Source of the DNA: Apostichopus japonicus
Lineage: Eukaryota > Echinodermata > Holothuroidea > Aspidochirotida > Stichopodidae
NCBI RefSeq assembly: GCF_037975245.1
Contig: NC_092572.1
Location: 5,667,001-5,731,000 of the forward strand
Direction of reading: 5' to 3'
Length of the DNA: 64,000 bases
The translations under genes and the position numbers were made by a program. The notes beneath the pieces were generated by a model, which did no database searches, was not told where the DNA came from, and saw only the letters and a list, made by a program, of their open reading frames with translations. Shown one piece after another: positions 36,836-51,500 of this stretch. Each line of letters begins with the position of its first letter. The first letter of the stretch is position 1.

Positions 36836-38466
36836 CTTAATATTTTACTTTGTAGTTTTTTCTATAGGTAGGAAATTAAAACAGAGTACTATTACTGCAT
36901 GTTGCACATTACCTTTTGACTAAATTTTCACTGTAAGCAAGAGACTGCGAAGAAGGATGTACCACCCGGATCCCTCTTCCCTTCCTCTCCCATGGCCGTC
37001 CATTACAACCCATTGGCACTTTTCCTGCCCGTCAGCTCCCCCCCCCCCCCAACTTATTAACTTTCCATTGGCATTAATATTGCATACGTCTCACCACTCT
37101 CAGCTTTGCATAGCGTTTTCTCCCCTAAACTATTTTGGTATCAAGTTTTTGTTTAAGACAATCAAGTTAAGATTGGCTTTTTAACATATTTTATTCAACA
37201 TTTCTTGGCAAATATAGCTGTAATTATTACCAGCGGATGATTAAAAATGAAACATTCTCTCCTTTTGTATCAGTATATGGTATAGTATAAGATAACTCTT
37301 CTGTGTAAGAAAGACATTACTGACTGTTGTTTGCTCTAAATCCCTTCCTCATGTTTCAAATTCCAAACAGAGTAATATAATCTGTAGCAGTGGACAAGGA
37401 AAGGCAATAACCTATCTAGGCACTATGGCACATCAATATTTGTTATTCTGTTTAATGCCTGCAAAAACGTTCGAGATTAAAGCAAGAATCTAAAGATAGC
37501 ATGTGGAAATTTTCATTTCAAGATAAATATGTCAAAGGTTGATATAGCGCGCCTCGTTATTGAAAAATGAAAAACAGTTATCTTCAAATCCTTTAGAAAT
37601 TAAAGTTCTGGAGTTTTAAACTCTCTTTATCACCAGTTGCAGCTACAAAATAAACATCTTCTTGGGAATACACCCAAACTCCACCAATTTTCCTCAATTT
37701 GTGATAGATTCCTAAGCTACTGCTCTTGAGGTTTGGACCACAAACCATCATATGAAATTATACTTTTACATTGTTGTCAGGAGGAAAGCTACACAAGAGC
37801 AACATTTAGGTAGCATAAAATGCGGATAATGCAAGCTGTCGCCAAAGGCGCTGGTGAAGGTCTTTCACAGTAGGTCTACAGAAATTTGGAAGTAGACAAA
37901 GTGAATTGTAGTCCGTAAAGTCAAAGTGTCTTCCTGCTATTTACGAAAACTTCCACAAATTTCAATAAGGGAACCATGGGTGGTACCAAAGGTAATACGT
38001 GAGCGGGTAGTTGGGGCATGTGAGACGCCAGATCTCTGAAGTGACGTAAACGATAGATACACAGGCACATAATCTTGATTTATTTCGTTTTTTCACTTTA
38101 TTTGGCAAAACGTTATGCGTATGGGTTGTATTGACACATTATATGAGCAATGTGACGATGTGTGAAGGAGTAGAGTCACGGTCGATTGCTTCATGTGGGT
38201 AAATGTTAAACAATGAAGATATGTGGACCTAGTTGCGCGAAAGAAAATGTTTTAAACATTTTTGAAAAAAAACCCTCCATTTTGAAGTGCTAGACGAGGA
38301 GGGACAAATTGCTGCACTAGAGAAGCTTGGAATCAGGTTCTCACAGCTAGTGCGTAAATAAAGGCCATAGCAAACCAGTATCATACTACGATCTAACCAG
38401 ACTGGTAGTAGTTGTCGACTTTGTAGTATTAACGTATGAATATCTACGCTGACTTAGAATAGCCTA
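36836..38466. other. Intergenic stretch, no gene seen
   Basis: No exon or element boundary was recognised. A C-run lies near 37038-37050. Confidence 0.5.
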
Positions 38467-38877
38467 TACCATAGTGACAATGGTGTTGTCTTTCCTTGTG
38501 TACTGTGGCCCAGTTTGGTTATCATCCTGTTCTAAAGGACAATTAGACTACTTTGATAAATCCGTCAAGTTGTATTCTACCATCACGGATGATTTTATTG
38601 ATCGTATCATATGTCTATGTGCTTCTTCTATAGTCGAGGATTCCGATCACCCTCTTTTTCATTTTTACATGAAACCACGTAGATTTTACACGATCCCACG
38701 TATGCGGACAGAACGGTTTAAGCGATCATTTTTACCTTGAAGTATTAAAACTTTGAATTGTATGATACATAGATGACTTGTTTAACCTATTTTTAAGATG
38801 CTGTAGTTCATTTTATGATATTGTCATTTTATGATGAATATCAATCAATTTTACTTTACTTTACTTTACTTTACTTA
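38467..38877 (+). mobile_element. 3' end of a CR1/L2-like LINE
   Basis: The frame from 38474 reads 'FLVYCGPVWLSSCSKGQLDY' and later 'HPLFHFYMKPRRFYTIPRMR' 'TERFKRSFLP' before a stop. This is the C-terminal signature of CR1/L2/Jockey-group LINE ORF2 (C-G-x-V-W ... R-R-x-x-x-P-x-x-R-T-E-R-x-x-x-S-F-x-P). It ends in four to five 'tttac' units (38851-38877), a simple-repeat tail typical of that group. Strongly 5'-truncated. Confidence 0.75.
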
Positions 38878-40430
<1,553 letters not shown>

Positions 40431-40467
40431 ATTATTTCTATCCAACACGTGGAAAATTTCATCATGC

Positions 40468-40471
<4 letters not shown>

Positions 40472-40558
<87 letters not shown>
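40472..40558. repeat. (TA)n tract, right of the inverted repeat
   Basis: About 87 bases of TA repeat. Confidence 0.97.
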
Positions 40559-40564
<6 letters not shown>

Positions 40565-40950
40565 CTATGCGATAAAAGAAGAAATATATATATATAAAAC
40601 CTATCCAGAATGTTCTAAACACTGTACAAGAGGCCTGAAATGTTCTTGGAATCTTGCCAACAACTTGTTGAAGCCTACGCAGAACGGTCATCGTAACATT
40701 GTAAGATAGCAACTAGTGAGCAAGGAATCCAACATATTTGATATGAAAAACAGATAATCCGTAAATGGATAGATGGGGGTAACTAAGACATATCTGACAA
40801 TACTTAATATGTAAAAACCGTTTTCAGTTCAATTTTCTGTTCTTGATAATATATGCAAATTAAACTAAAATATTTTGTTTGCAACACAAAATGTTGTATG
40901 GTTGATAGAATATAACCTATTTTGCTCAGATTAAAGTTCCTTTACTTCAG

Positions 40951-41037
40951 AAGGTGGATCGCATTACTATAGGAGGTCTAGATATCACTGTGGCAGATAT
41001 TCTTCACAAGCTGTCTTTCCTATTCCAATATCGTTAA
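40951..41037 (+). other. Weak candidate exon
   Basis: After 'cctttacttcag' the sequence is open to TAA in one frame ('KVDRITIGGLDITVADILHK' and on), and it is also open in a second frame. The acceptor is good but there is no paralogue and no recognised domain. It could be a terminal exon of locus A or chance. Confidence 0.2.
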
Positions 41038-41434
41038 GAAAGTTTATCTTACAATTGTGATGCATTTTGAATGCTTGATCAGCTGTAAACGTTTATGTGA
41101 AAAATACGGTTTTCTGTTCAAAGGTGAAATGGAACGAAAAAATTCTAACAGAGGTCTTAAGTAGACATTTTTCCTTAAACGGTCATTCATATCACTTCTT
41201 CTAGAATTAATAAGATCCAGATAGGATAGACAATCTAAACTATATATTTTTCTGCACAGGCCTTTCAGTAGGTAAGCCTTTTTTTTACAGTTTGCTTTTT
41301 TGCCCCTTGATATTTATCATTTCATTAAATGCAGCTCTTTTTAGGAATATTATGTTTCTGTAGGAGAGGGTCTTAAATGTTATAAAGAAAAGCATACAAG
41401 GTTATATTTTAATTGCCATAATGACAGCATACAC

Positions 41435-41850
41435 AGTAGTGCTGCCAGGTGCACTTACATTTCCAATAAATGACCTTCGCCGAACAAATTCCGTGTAGCA
41501 GGCCAGCCTCTGACCACGGCGACTTTGTCACTTTAGCGTCGGACCAATAGCGGTCAACAGGCTGCATTCAATATGCGGCATACTGACGGTTGGTCGTCGA
41601 TGGCGGCGTCATACCGTGCTGTTTATATAATTACGTCATTGGCAAGCGGCATTGGAGGAGTGACATGCCAATATCGACTGTACAGAGATGTTGCGCAGGT
41701 GTGGATATGCTGGCGACGCCACTGTCGGATTTCCACGGTATCCGGGCATCTAACCACGAGTGGTATGCGCTGCTGTCCGGAAATGGTAGTTCTAGAAAAC
41801 AATGCATACGTTATTTCCATTTTAAAAAGCAACATTCATGTTACATCAAT
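41435..41850 (+). promoter_or_regulatory. CpG-richer segment, possible promoter of locus B
   Basis: The stretch is visibly richer in CG than its surroundings ('cttcgccgaac', 'ggcgtcataccg', 'gcgacgcc'). It contains 'tttatataattacgtcattgg' near 41624-41644, a TATA-like word next to a CRE-like ACGTCA. It lies about 0.6-1 kb upstream of the signal-peptide exon. Frames of 63-120 codons overlap it on both strands but none looks like a protein. Promoter function is an inference. Confidence 0.3.
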
Positions 41851-42441
41851 TAGCATTAGACTACGGATTTTCATTTCATTTTACTTCTCTGTACGGTTAC
41901 TTCTGTCCCTAGTTCTTAATAGGTCTCACTCTTAATTTAAGAGTAAGGAGACCCTAACTTATAGAGCAAATGTTACTGCAAGGCAAACGCTTGTTTAAAT
42001 AAAAACAGTATTTGTAGCACTCTCTGAAATACATACTACCTCCTCTCTCGTCATGAATAATATCATTATATAACGTGTACTGACTAATTGTGTACGGAGA
42101 ACCACTATTACCACTGCCTTTAAGTTGAAATGTTCTTAACCAAAGTGACTGCAGTTTGTCCAGACGAAGTAACTGTATTTTTGTTCTTTAGTAAGTCACT
42201 GTCCAGTGGTCGATTTTCTAGGAAAAAACAATCGGGAGGTAAGAACAAGATTTAACAATCTGAATCTTTAAGGTAAGCAGTCTCAATCAGTCCGCTAAAT
42301 GGTCACTGTAATGTTGGCTTTTCGCACTTCTCGAAGCAGATATTTTCAATGTTAGTCAATTGCATCATTCCACTGGTAGGTAATATTTTTTAATGAACTA
42401 ACGTTTGCCTTTTCCTCACGTCTTTTCACAGAGTATTGAAG

Positions 42442-42517
42442 ATGGCTTGTCCTGCCAGCAATATTAAACTTAGCAAGTTTAACTCATTCCTGTTTATCCC
42501 ATTTTGTTTTGTTATAG
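42442..42517 (+). CDS. Signal-peptide exon of locus B
   Basis: ATG at 42442 lies ten bases into an exon that starts after 'cttttcacag'; donor 'gtacgt'. It reads 'MACPASNIKLSKFNSFLFIP' then 'FCFVIG': a short basic n-region, then a hydrophobic core ending in small residues, as in a cleavable signal peptide. It leaves in phase 1, exactly what the next Ig exon needs. A possible 5' UTR exon lies at about 42193-42238 ('gttctttag|...|gtaaga'). Confidence 0.75.
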
Positions 42518-45500
42518 GTACGTTTGTTATTTTATGAGTGAAATTATTTTATAATGGTCACAATCAATATTTCATATACCTTTCCAACGCTAGCAGTGTA
42601 ACAAATATATGCTAAGCTGATATTCAGTCTCATGGATGAATGAATGAACGAAATAATGAATGGATGGGTGGATAGATAAGCAGAATGCTTAAACAAAATA
42701 TTGATATTTATGACGAACACAGACAAAAATCCCAAAAATGTGCATAAGAGGTCTATGCTTTAAAGTTAATGGAATTAAAGTAATAGTGTATCTAGATCAA
42801 CTTAACCTGTTATATTTTATTACAAAATGCTGAGTTGCTGATATATCTACTAGTGCACTTTTTTTTTAAAGCTCTGAATTCAGCATTTGCATGAGATCAG
42901 GTATCGGTGTATGGGAAGGGGTTTTATTATGAGTTGCTCATTATGCTCTCTCAAATCCGCCTACGTTAATTTGAATTGTAAAGGTTTAATTACTACAATG
43001 TTATACATGATGACTCCGACGAAACAAATTCATAAGAATGTTACAACGGGCGACATCAAAGAAATGCTATGTAAATGGTTTCAAATAGTGCAACAATTAG
43101 ATGAGTAATAAAATGTTGGAATGTAGATTATTCTGTTAATATTAAAGTTATCTATATTTGCCATAAATCAAGATTGTACAATGTTAAAAGATCCTTACTT
43201 TATGTAAATATTTTTACATGGTCTCATCAACATGATGAATAGGAATCCCAACCCAACTCAAAATGCAGCTTAACATATGGGTTCGTTAACATTTCCCCTA
43301 TAATAGTTTCTTTAAGTGAGGAGAGGAAGCAATTTTAAACATGGATATTAAACAAGGATCTTGATTGAGAGCACTTGGTTAACTTTTGAATTCATTGTTA
43401 GGTGCATCATGTCAGACTTTGGTGACCTACAGCTCTAAGTCATCTGAAGAGTTGCTATGTCCAATTACTGATCACACAATTGCTGCTACATGGAGGGATG
43501 AAACCACTGGGAATAACTTAGCAAACTATGTGAGAGGAGGACAACCTGACATTGAAATTGTAGATCCAGGTTCCAAACATAATAACTACATGTATTATGT
43601 TAGTTCTACATCATTCAGTATATTTATCCAGCCTGTTCAAGCAGAGGATGGAGGTGATTATATATGTTCTATTGTTGGAGGAGGAGGTTTCAGAAATGAG
43701 TACACTGTTGTAGTAGAAGGTAAGTTTCTCACTTTCTGCAATATAAGCCGCATCATTTCAGAGGTTTATAAAGTAAATACGTTAATTTTGAAACATATTG
43801 CTTACCAAAATGTGTAATTGTCTAAACAACTGCACGCTTTTAAGCATTTTTAATACAAAGTTGTTGCATGTTTGGGATCAGCTTGTTTCAATGAGATATA
43901 AAAAATATATAAAGACCAGATAAACCTTTTTTGATATTAACATCAGTTGCAGAATTGTGAACTGTTATCACACTGAATTGTGATTTTAGAACCCTTTACC
44001 TTGATACTGCAGTTTCTTTAGTAAGTTTATACTATTTAACAATCTATTGGAACTATTGTTTCTGACATAAGTGACCATTTTCCAGTATATTCCATTTTAC
44101 ATACTCATTGAAGCCCAATCTCAGATCAGGCCTTGAACGATGATAGATATTATTTCAGAAGAGATACCTCTTTAAATGCTATGAATGACTTTGACATGAA
44201 ACTTGAAATGGTAAACTGGGATTTCTTGTATAATTTTACTGATGTGAATATTGCTTATAATACGTTTATTGATGTTATTTCCTCTTTATATAGCAGTACT
44301 TGTAAGTTAAAGCGAATTAGAGTTAAAGCTAGACATAGACCGCCGATAACAAAAAGCATTACAAATTATATCAAAACAATAGGAAACTATATATAGCATA
44401 TATTTTTAAGCCCACACAGGTAAAAACAAACTAGATATACTATTTACAGAAACAAACACACTAGTGTTATTAGGGCTGCTAAAAAGTATTATTTTGCTGG
44501 AGTATTCGGAAAAAATAATAAAAATAATTTTCATAAAACTTGGCAAATAATAAATAACAGTATTGGTTTAAATAAGAAAAATACCATGAATTTTATTTTT
44601 AATAATAAGAACAAAGTTTTTACTGATCATAGGGAAATTGCTAATGCTTCCAATGATTATTTTATTACAACATGGTCCAAACGTAGCAAAGATAATACCC
44701 GATTGCTCTTCTAAAATCGATGACTATCTTCCTCAAAATACTAACTTATATTCCTTATTTCTTTCACCAAAAATCCTTTTGAAATAATAAGCATTACAAA
44801 CAAATTACTAAAGAATTCTGCTCCTGAAATTGATGATTTCCCAACTAAAATTATTCAAAATAATAGTTACAAAATTACTGCCCCTCACATATTATTAATT
44901 TATCACTTTCTTCTGGTATTGTGCCTGACCAAACCAAACTTGCAAGAGTGACTCCTATTTTCAAATCAGATGATCTATCCGCATTCAACAATTACCGTCT
45001 CATTTCAGTTCTGTCATCTGTATCTAAAATTTTTGAAAGGATTATTTACACTAGAACTATTCATTTTCTCAATAAGCAAAATATCATTAGAGATCGTCAG
45101 TTCGGTTTTCGTCAAAAGTATTGGACATATATGGCAGCGTTAGATATCTCCAATTTTATTTCAAAAGGTTTTGTTAACAATGAATATACCCTAGGCATTT
45201 TCTTAGATTTATCCAAAGCATTTGATACTGTCGATCATAACATACTCTAAAGTAAGCTTTCTCACTATGGTATACGAGGTGTTGCCCATGAGTGGTTTCG
45301 ATATTATTTATCCAACCGTAAACAACTTGTAATGTTAATGATTGCTCATCTTTACTTAGAGATATTTCTCGTGGTGTGCCCCAGAACTCTATACTTGGAC
45401 CTTTGTTATTTATTTTATATATAAATGATCTTCCATTATTTTCTAAGAAATTGTCTTTTTCTCTTTTTGCCGATGACACCAGTACTCTTTTCTCTATCTC

Positions 45501-48500
45501 CTTAATCAATCATGAACGCACGCACGTTTCTGACTGGTTTAAATCAAATTGTCCCTTAATGCTAAAAGACACACGTCATGTTATTTTATCAACTTCGCAA
45601 CAAGTTTAAAAGTCTCAAAATATGCATCGACGACACCTTTGTTACACTCATTCTGACTCATTCTGTCAAATTCCTTGGACTTAATCTTGACCCTCAACTT
45701 AACTGGAAACTTCATATTTATTCAGTATGCAACAAAACGGCAAATATTATAGGAGTCCTTGATAAAAAAAATAAGTCATTTTGTACCCAAAAAATGTTCT
45801 CATTACGCTTTACCATTTTCTTATCTACTCGCACATATCTTATTGTAACATTGTATGGGGTAATACTCATCCCACTTACCTTAATCGCTTGTTTATTCTT
45901 CAGAAAAAAAAATTCGTATAATCACACTGTCAGACTATAGAGCTCACACTTCGCACAGGTCTCTTTAAAGATTTAAAGATTCTCACCTTGTCTGACATTC
46001 ATAGATTTCAACTAGGTATTTTCATGTATAAAGTTAACAATAACCTTCTGCCCTCCCTGCTATGCAGACACTTAAGCTTAAACTCAGACATCCATGGCCA
46101 TTTTACAAGACATTCGAGTCATTTTACATTTGTATAGTATCCGCTCTAACATTCAATGAAAATCTTTCATTTTCTCAGGTACCCAATTATGGAATTATCT
46201 TGATAACACGGTTAAAAATGTCCCATCACTTGCAATCTTTTCTAAAAATCAGAAGCATTTACTTTTATCCAATTACTGAACAGTTTAAGATGGCTAAGAT
46301 AATACATATTTTTAGTTTTTTTTCTTTTAATTTTTTTAATTTTTATAACTTATATAATATTTCTTTAAATTGTATAATGTTAGCTTATGTAACGTAAGTA
46401 CAGTTACATGGTTTATTTGTGTGTGCAACCTTTGTTTTATTGCATGCATTGTTAATTGTTTTTTCTTTTCTTATTGTCTTTGTACGGGGGTCTGCTTCGT
46501 AAGAGCCTCGGCTTTCTCAGACCTCCTCCACTTGTCACATACATTTTCTTCTATTATTGTGTTATATATTTTGAATGTTGAAACAAATAAATAAATGAAA
46601 TGGAATGAAATGAAAATGAACGAAAACCTTCAGTCCTACTCAAAACTCGGTGAAAATTTGGACTCTCAAAGAGAGTGAAGCATACCACATACACATGACA
46701 GAGTGTGGTTCAGCACACTAGCATCATTCTGTAGAAACAATTGTGTTTGTAATGTTCACGAGATGTGAAAACAACTCAAAGTCGCTCTCATTGCCACGAT
46801 ACCACAGCTCAGATCGTGGAATGATATTTACAAATATACATACTACTTAAAATACAGTGTAACAGTCAAATAATTACGTACTCAGTAACATTTTAAACTG
46901 TCAGCAGTCATAAAGTTGCCCACTGAAAGTATTGCCGAACATGGTCCCGGATTAAACAAAATGCACTGGTTAAATTTCTAAACGTACCGATCAAGAATAG
47001 TGAAAATGTTGCAGTTATGTACCCGATTTACATGGCCTGATCAGTTTATACTGTGAATAAGAGACAACCGTTAATCAGTTTAAACTGAAGTGCGTGATAA
47101 CACAAAACACATTTTAGACTTGTAAGCAGATGCTACTATGGACAGAGTTACTAACTAAATTCATTACTTAAAAGCTGTTTTAACTAAGGCTGGCTATTAG
47201 TCTAAACAACTGTTCCTATGTTTGACTAAGTTTGGATACCTTGTGAAAATGGTTCAAATTGCAGATTTTAAGCGTTTTGCAGTAAAATGTCATCCACCTT
47301 CTGGTAAAATGTGGACGAAACCTTTAGAACAGTATGATTAGTCCAGGCAAACGGGTACTCACCCTGATCAGTTTTAACTGATTAAGCCATGAAAGTCGGC
47401 TGATTTTTGACGTAGAGATTTATGTTATTCTATACTGCATACAATAAACCATTATTATCCCGTACATATACACATGTAATGTACCAGAGATGACATTTTG
47501 TAGTACGTTTGCTGTTAAACCCTATAAGTGCTCTAGCAGTTATCACAGCAACAGTTGCGATAGAATTGGTGGCTCCACACCCGATTCACCTAGTCAGTAC
47601 AGTACAAACTGTTCAAACTATGATTCATGTGCCAGTATAAACTGTATCTCGTATTTTAAGCACTAACAGTATCTACTGTACTAGTATAACAGTAAGTATG
47701 ACAAAGCTTTGATACAACGAAATTATCTGACGGATGGAAGGCGAAGTCACCGAAAATAATACAGTGCGAAAGTCTATTATTACTGGTACACCGATCGATA
47801 GTGTTCAATGGATGGGTCATTTAACTTACGTTACGCTTTCGTATAATATAAAAATAGGCTTAATAACCAGACAGCTGACCTAGCCGAAAGAGAAGAGACT
47901 TATATATAGACTTAGATATTTAAATACAATATATCATTAAAAAATCTCTGATCTGAGTAGCAGAAATGCATCCCTCATGATTGACATCTGTCATATGATA
48001 TTCCTATCATATTTTTATGACAACAATCAATGCTTCACAAATCTGTTGTTCTCTATGTGAACTGGATTGAGGTATTGCAACAAGTATGAATGGGATATTT
48101 ACAGATGTTGATTCATCTAAGATTACTGAATTGTTGTCGCAAGAAGACCATTGGTATTTAGTCATCATACGCATAGCAAAATGTAAAATTGGCCGAAACC
48201 ATCAAATTACTGTGGAATGCATATTATGTTAGTTTAGAGAAAATAATGAATGTAAAATTTCTACAATTTTTAATAACCATTTGTATTCATTTTTACCAAC
48301 AAATGTGTCGTGAACTCCTAAACCATACCTATAGCTTGACTTTTTGATCATTACCCACATACTAAAATAACAAAATATCCGAAACTCACAAATCGATGTA
48401 GGATATCAGACTCTACAAGTTTGCAACGCATTTTGTAATGCAAAGTACGAAAATTCAGGTAATCAAAAGAGGTATGATGTGTAGCCCTCCTTTGTGCGAA

Positions 48501-51500
48501 AACGTATGTCGTGAGCTCCTAGACCTTAATAGTAAGTGCTAACTTCGTGAACAATCCTAGTCCTACTACGATATTCAGTTTATCCAGAATATTGAAGCAG
48601 AGGAGAAAGGATATTACTTTATGTTCTGCTGTCGGATGAGAAAGAAATCGATGAGATCCTCGTTGTGTGTGAATGATCTTCAACGACAACAAAGAATGGA
48701 TCAACACTCGATATGTGGATACATCTTAGGTATTAGAAAACCAGTTGCTTATGTGCACCGGCCAAGGTTGTTTAAAGCTTATGCATGGTCTGTAACATAC
48801 AAATACATAGTACACATATTATCATCCTCGAAGTTGCGGTACACAATTGCAACAAACCGAGACTTATAGCAGTTTAAACATTACATAAGGCTCAATGCAT
48901 CAATCGCATCATGCCGTAAGCAATTACAAGCTCTTATTTTGTATGTGGTATTGTCATCGTAAGTAGATGGATCTAGAGATAAAACTTTAAAAACTTTGAA
49001 AATGCGATAACTTAATATCATAATGAACTTCATACTTAATATTTGGATACATGTATACTAGTACTGCTATTTATTATTGAGGTAAGTGTTTCTTGTAATC
49101 ATAGAGGTGGATTCCCATATAATATATTTGTACTTTTAGATTTATCGTACTAACAAGTTTTCAGACTATGACCTCTCTTAACCTCAAATGAACTTTGACC
49201 TCGACAGTAAACAAAAGGGGCCTTGTAATCAATATGGTGGATCCAGGAAACAAATATGATTATTATGTTCATCTAAGTTTATGGTTTGCAAGGTTACAAA
49301 CTTTGCGATAAATCAAGTAATATTCATCCTCTCCAATTTTTAAAGGCTTCTTATCCTCACCATTGTGAATCTGAATACCACGTAAGTATTCCATCCAAGC
49401 TTCAGCCTGTGAGTGAACAAGATGTTCTGACTTTGGTTTCTGTGAAACTCTAGTCATCTCATGCCTTCACCAAGTCCAATAGGAATATTGTTATTGCAAA
49501 GAAGAATCTAAATAGTAGTATGCAATTCATCCAAACTTAAGTTTGTTCATTATGGTGTTTAAATGCTTTGAGATATTGACCTCAAATGACCTTTGAAATC
49601 CCCAAATTTCAACACTTTTCTTGTACTAAATGAAATGCACTTTAACACGATTCATAAATTTATCATGTACTTTTTTGGGTAATCGTGTCTACGAGGCTAG
49701 GCGTCGCACAGACATACACATCCACAGAAAACCGCAGACAGGCACGCGTGCACGAGGTCACCATCGCACAATGAACGAAAATAGTAAAAAAAAACGTACA
49801 TATTTACATAATCATCACAAGATCAATATTTCGCGTCGCGCAGATGCACGGTTTACACAAGTAATCAAGTCATCATATGTAATCAGCGTTTAGATGTACA
49901 TATCTAAAAACCATATATAATCTATGTGAGCTTTTAGGGGTAATAATTTGTGTACATTGGTTTAGCCTCCATGCATGGGCTATATCATTTTGACATGTAT
50001 ACGAATTAAGAAAACATTGACTGAGAATAAAACCTACAGTTACACGTACTACTGCATTCGTTTAATATGGTCATTATACTTCGTACGATTGGACATTTTT
50101 GTGTCAAGTTGGGAAAAAACTCAGAAATTTGCTCTTAATTAATTGTACTTTGGCTTGCTTTCAGTTATTCCAGGAACATTTTCTCTGAATTGCTTCGTTC
50201 CTCCTGATGTCACTTGCCCTGAACAAGGTGTGAATCCTCCATCGGATCTGATCTGTGTCTGTGCAGCTAACGGAGTGCGTCCAGATACACTATATTTGGA
50301 TATTCCTGACGCTTACAATGTGCAGCAAAATGAAAGCATTGAAAATGGTGAACTCTATGACTTACGCCTGAAAGCAACAGTACCAGTAACTGAGTCTACG
50401 TCAGAAGTTACCTGCAGTGTAATAGGATACAACACCACGGAACCAATACCATCAGAGCTCATCACTAAAACATTTGTGTTATGTTAGTTGCTTACATTTT
50501 TACTTTCTGCAAAATTAATGACATGTCAAATATATTGAAATTCTTTGTTGATATTTCCCAATTGTTCGACACCAATTGTGGATTTCAGCCAACCTATGGG
50601 GCTCTTATTTATGATTATTGAAAATTGTACATATATTACCAATGACTTGTAGGAAAAGCATAATTTGTCTTTTTTATTTGTCAAGAATTTACTTTTGTGT
50701 ACTAACAAACAAAACACAGTATCTTCTAAATCCCTTACAACTACCAAAGTGATTATAACCACTTCGGCAGTAGTAGTGACATCGTTTGAACCAAAATATC
50801 AATAAATGATGAATACTGGACGATATTCGTTACCTCATATCGGTGCTGGCATGTGATTGTGTTACTAACGCTTGGATTTTAGCAGCAGAAGCTTTCAGAT
50901 TTGTTAAAAGGTAGCAATTTTTACTTAATTTACCTTGTCTTAATATCTTTTCAGAGGCCTAATTAAATGTTAGGATGTATCATTTATTTGATTACTTCTA
51001 TTTTTCTTGTTTCAATCATTGATCATTTAACTATGTTTAATACCGTGGCAGTATGGTCAGCCCATGTAATATCACACAAGGCCGTTGCAAGACCTTCGTG
51101 CAAAATACCAGCCTCATTGCATGGTTAGACCACTATGAAATAAGCTTACTCAAAAATGCTTAGTTGCATTGCTTCCAATTGTCTGATTTCTGACATTTTG
51201 GAAGTTCGTAATTTGCCGGCATTTTGCCATTTGGTCCTTTCACTCAAGTGAACATTCCTCTATCCTTCCGTGACAGAAACCTGTAGATGATACAATGCTA
51301 AGATATGTGCATTTTTTGGTGATTATCTCCTAATTGTCAAAGATATTTGAGTTTTATGAGTATAATGTATCACCTACACAATACAAACAAATGTTACCCT
51401 TGCCAGGTTGTCAAATTACAAATGCAAGTCTGAATATTATGTTATTTCAAACATTCCTTGTTATATATGTGATCCATTTGATTAATTTGAGTCCTTTGAA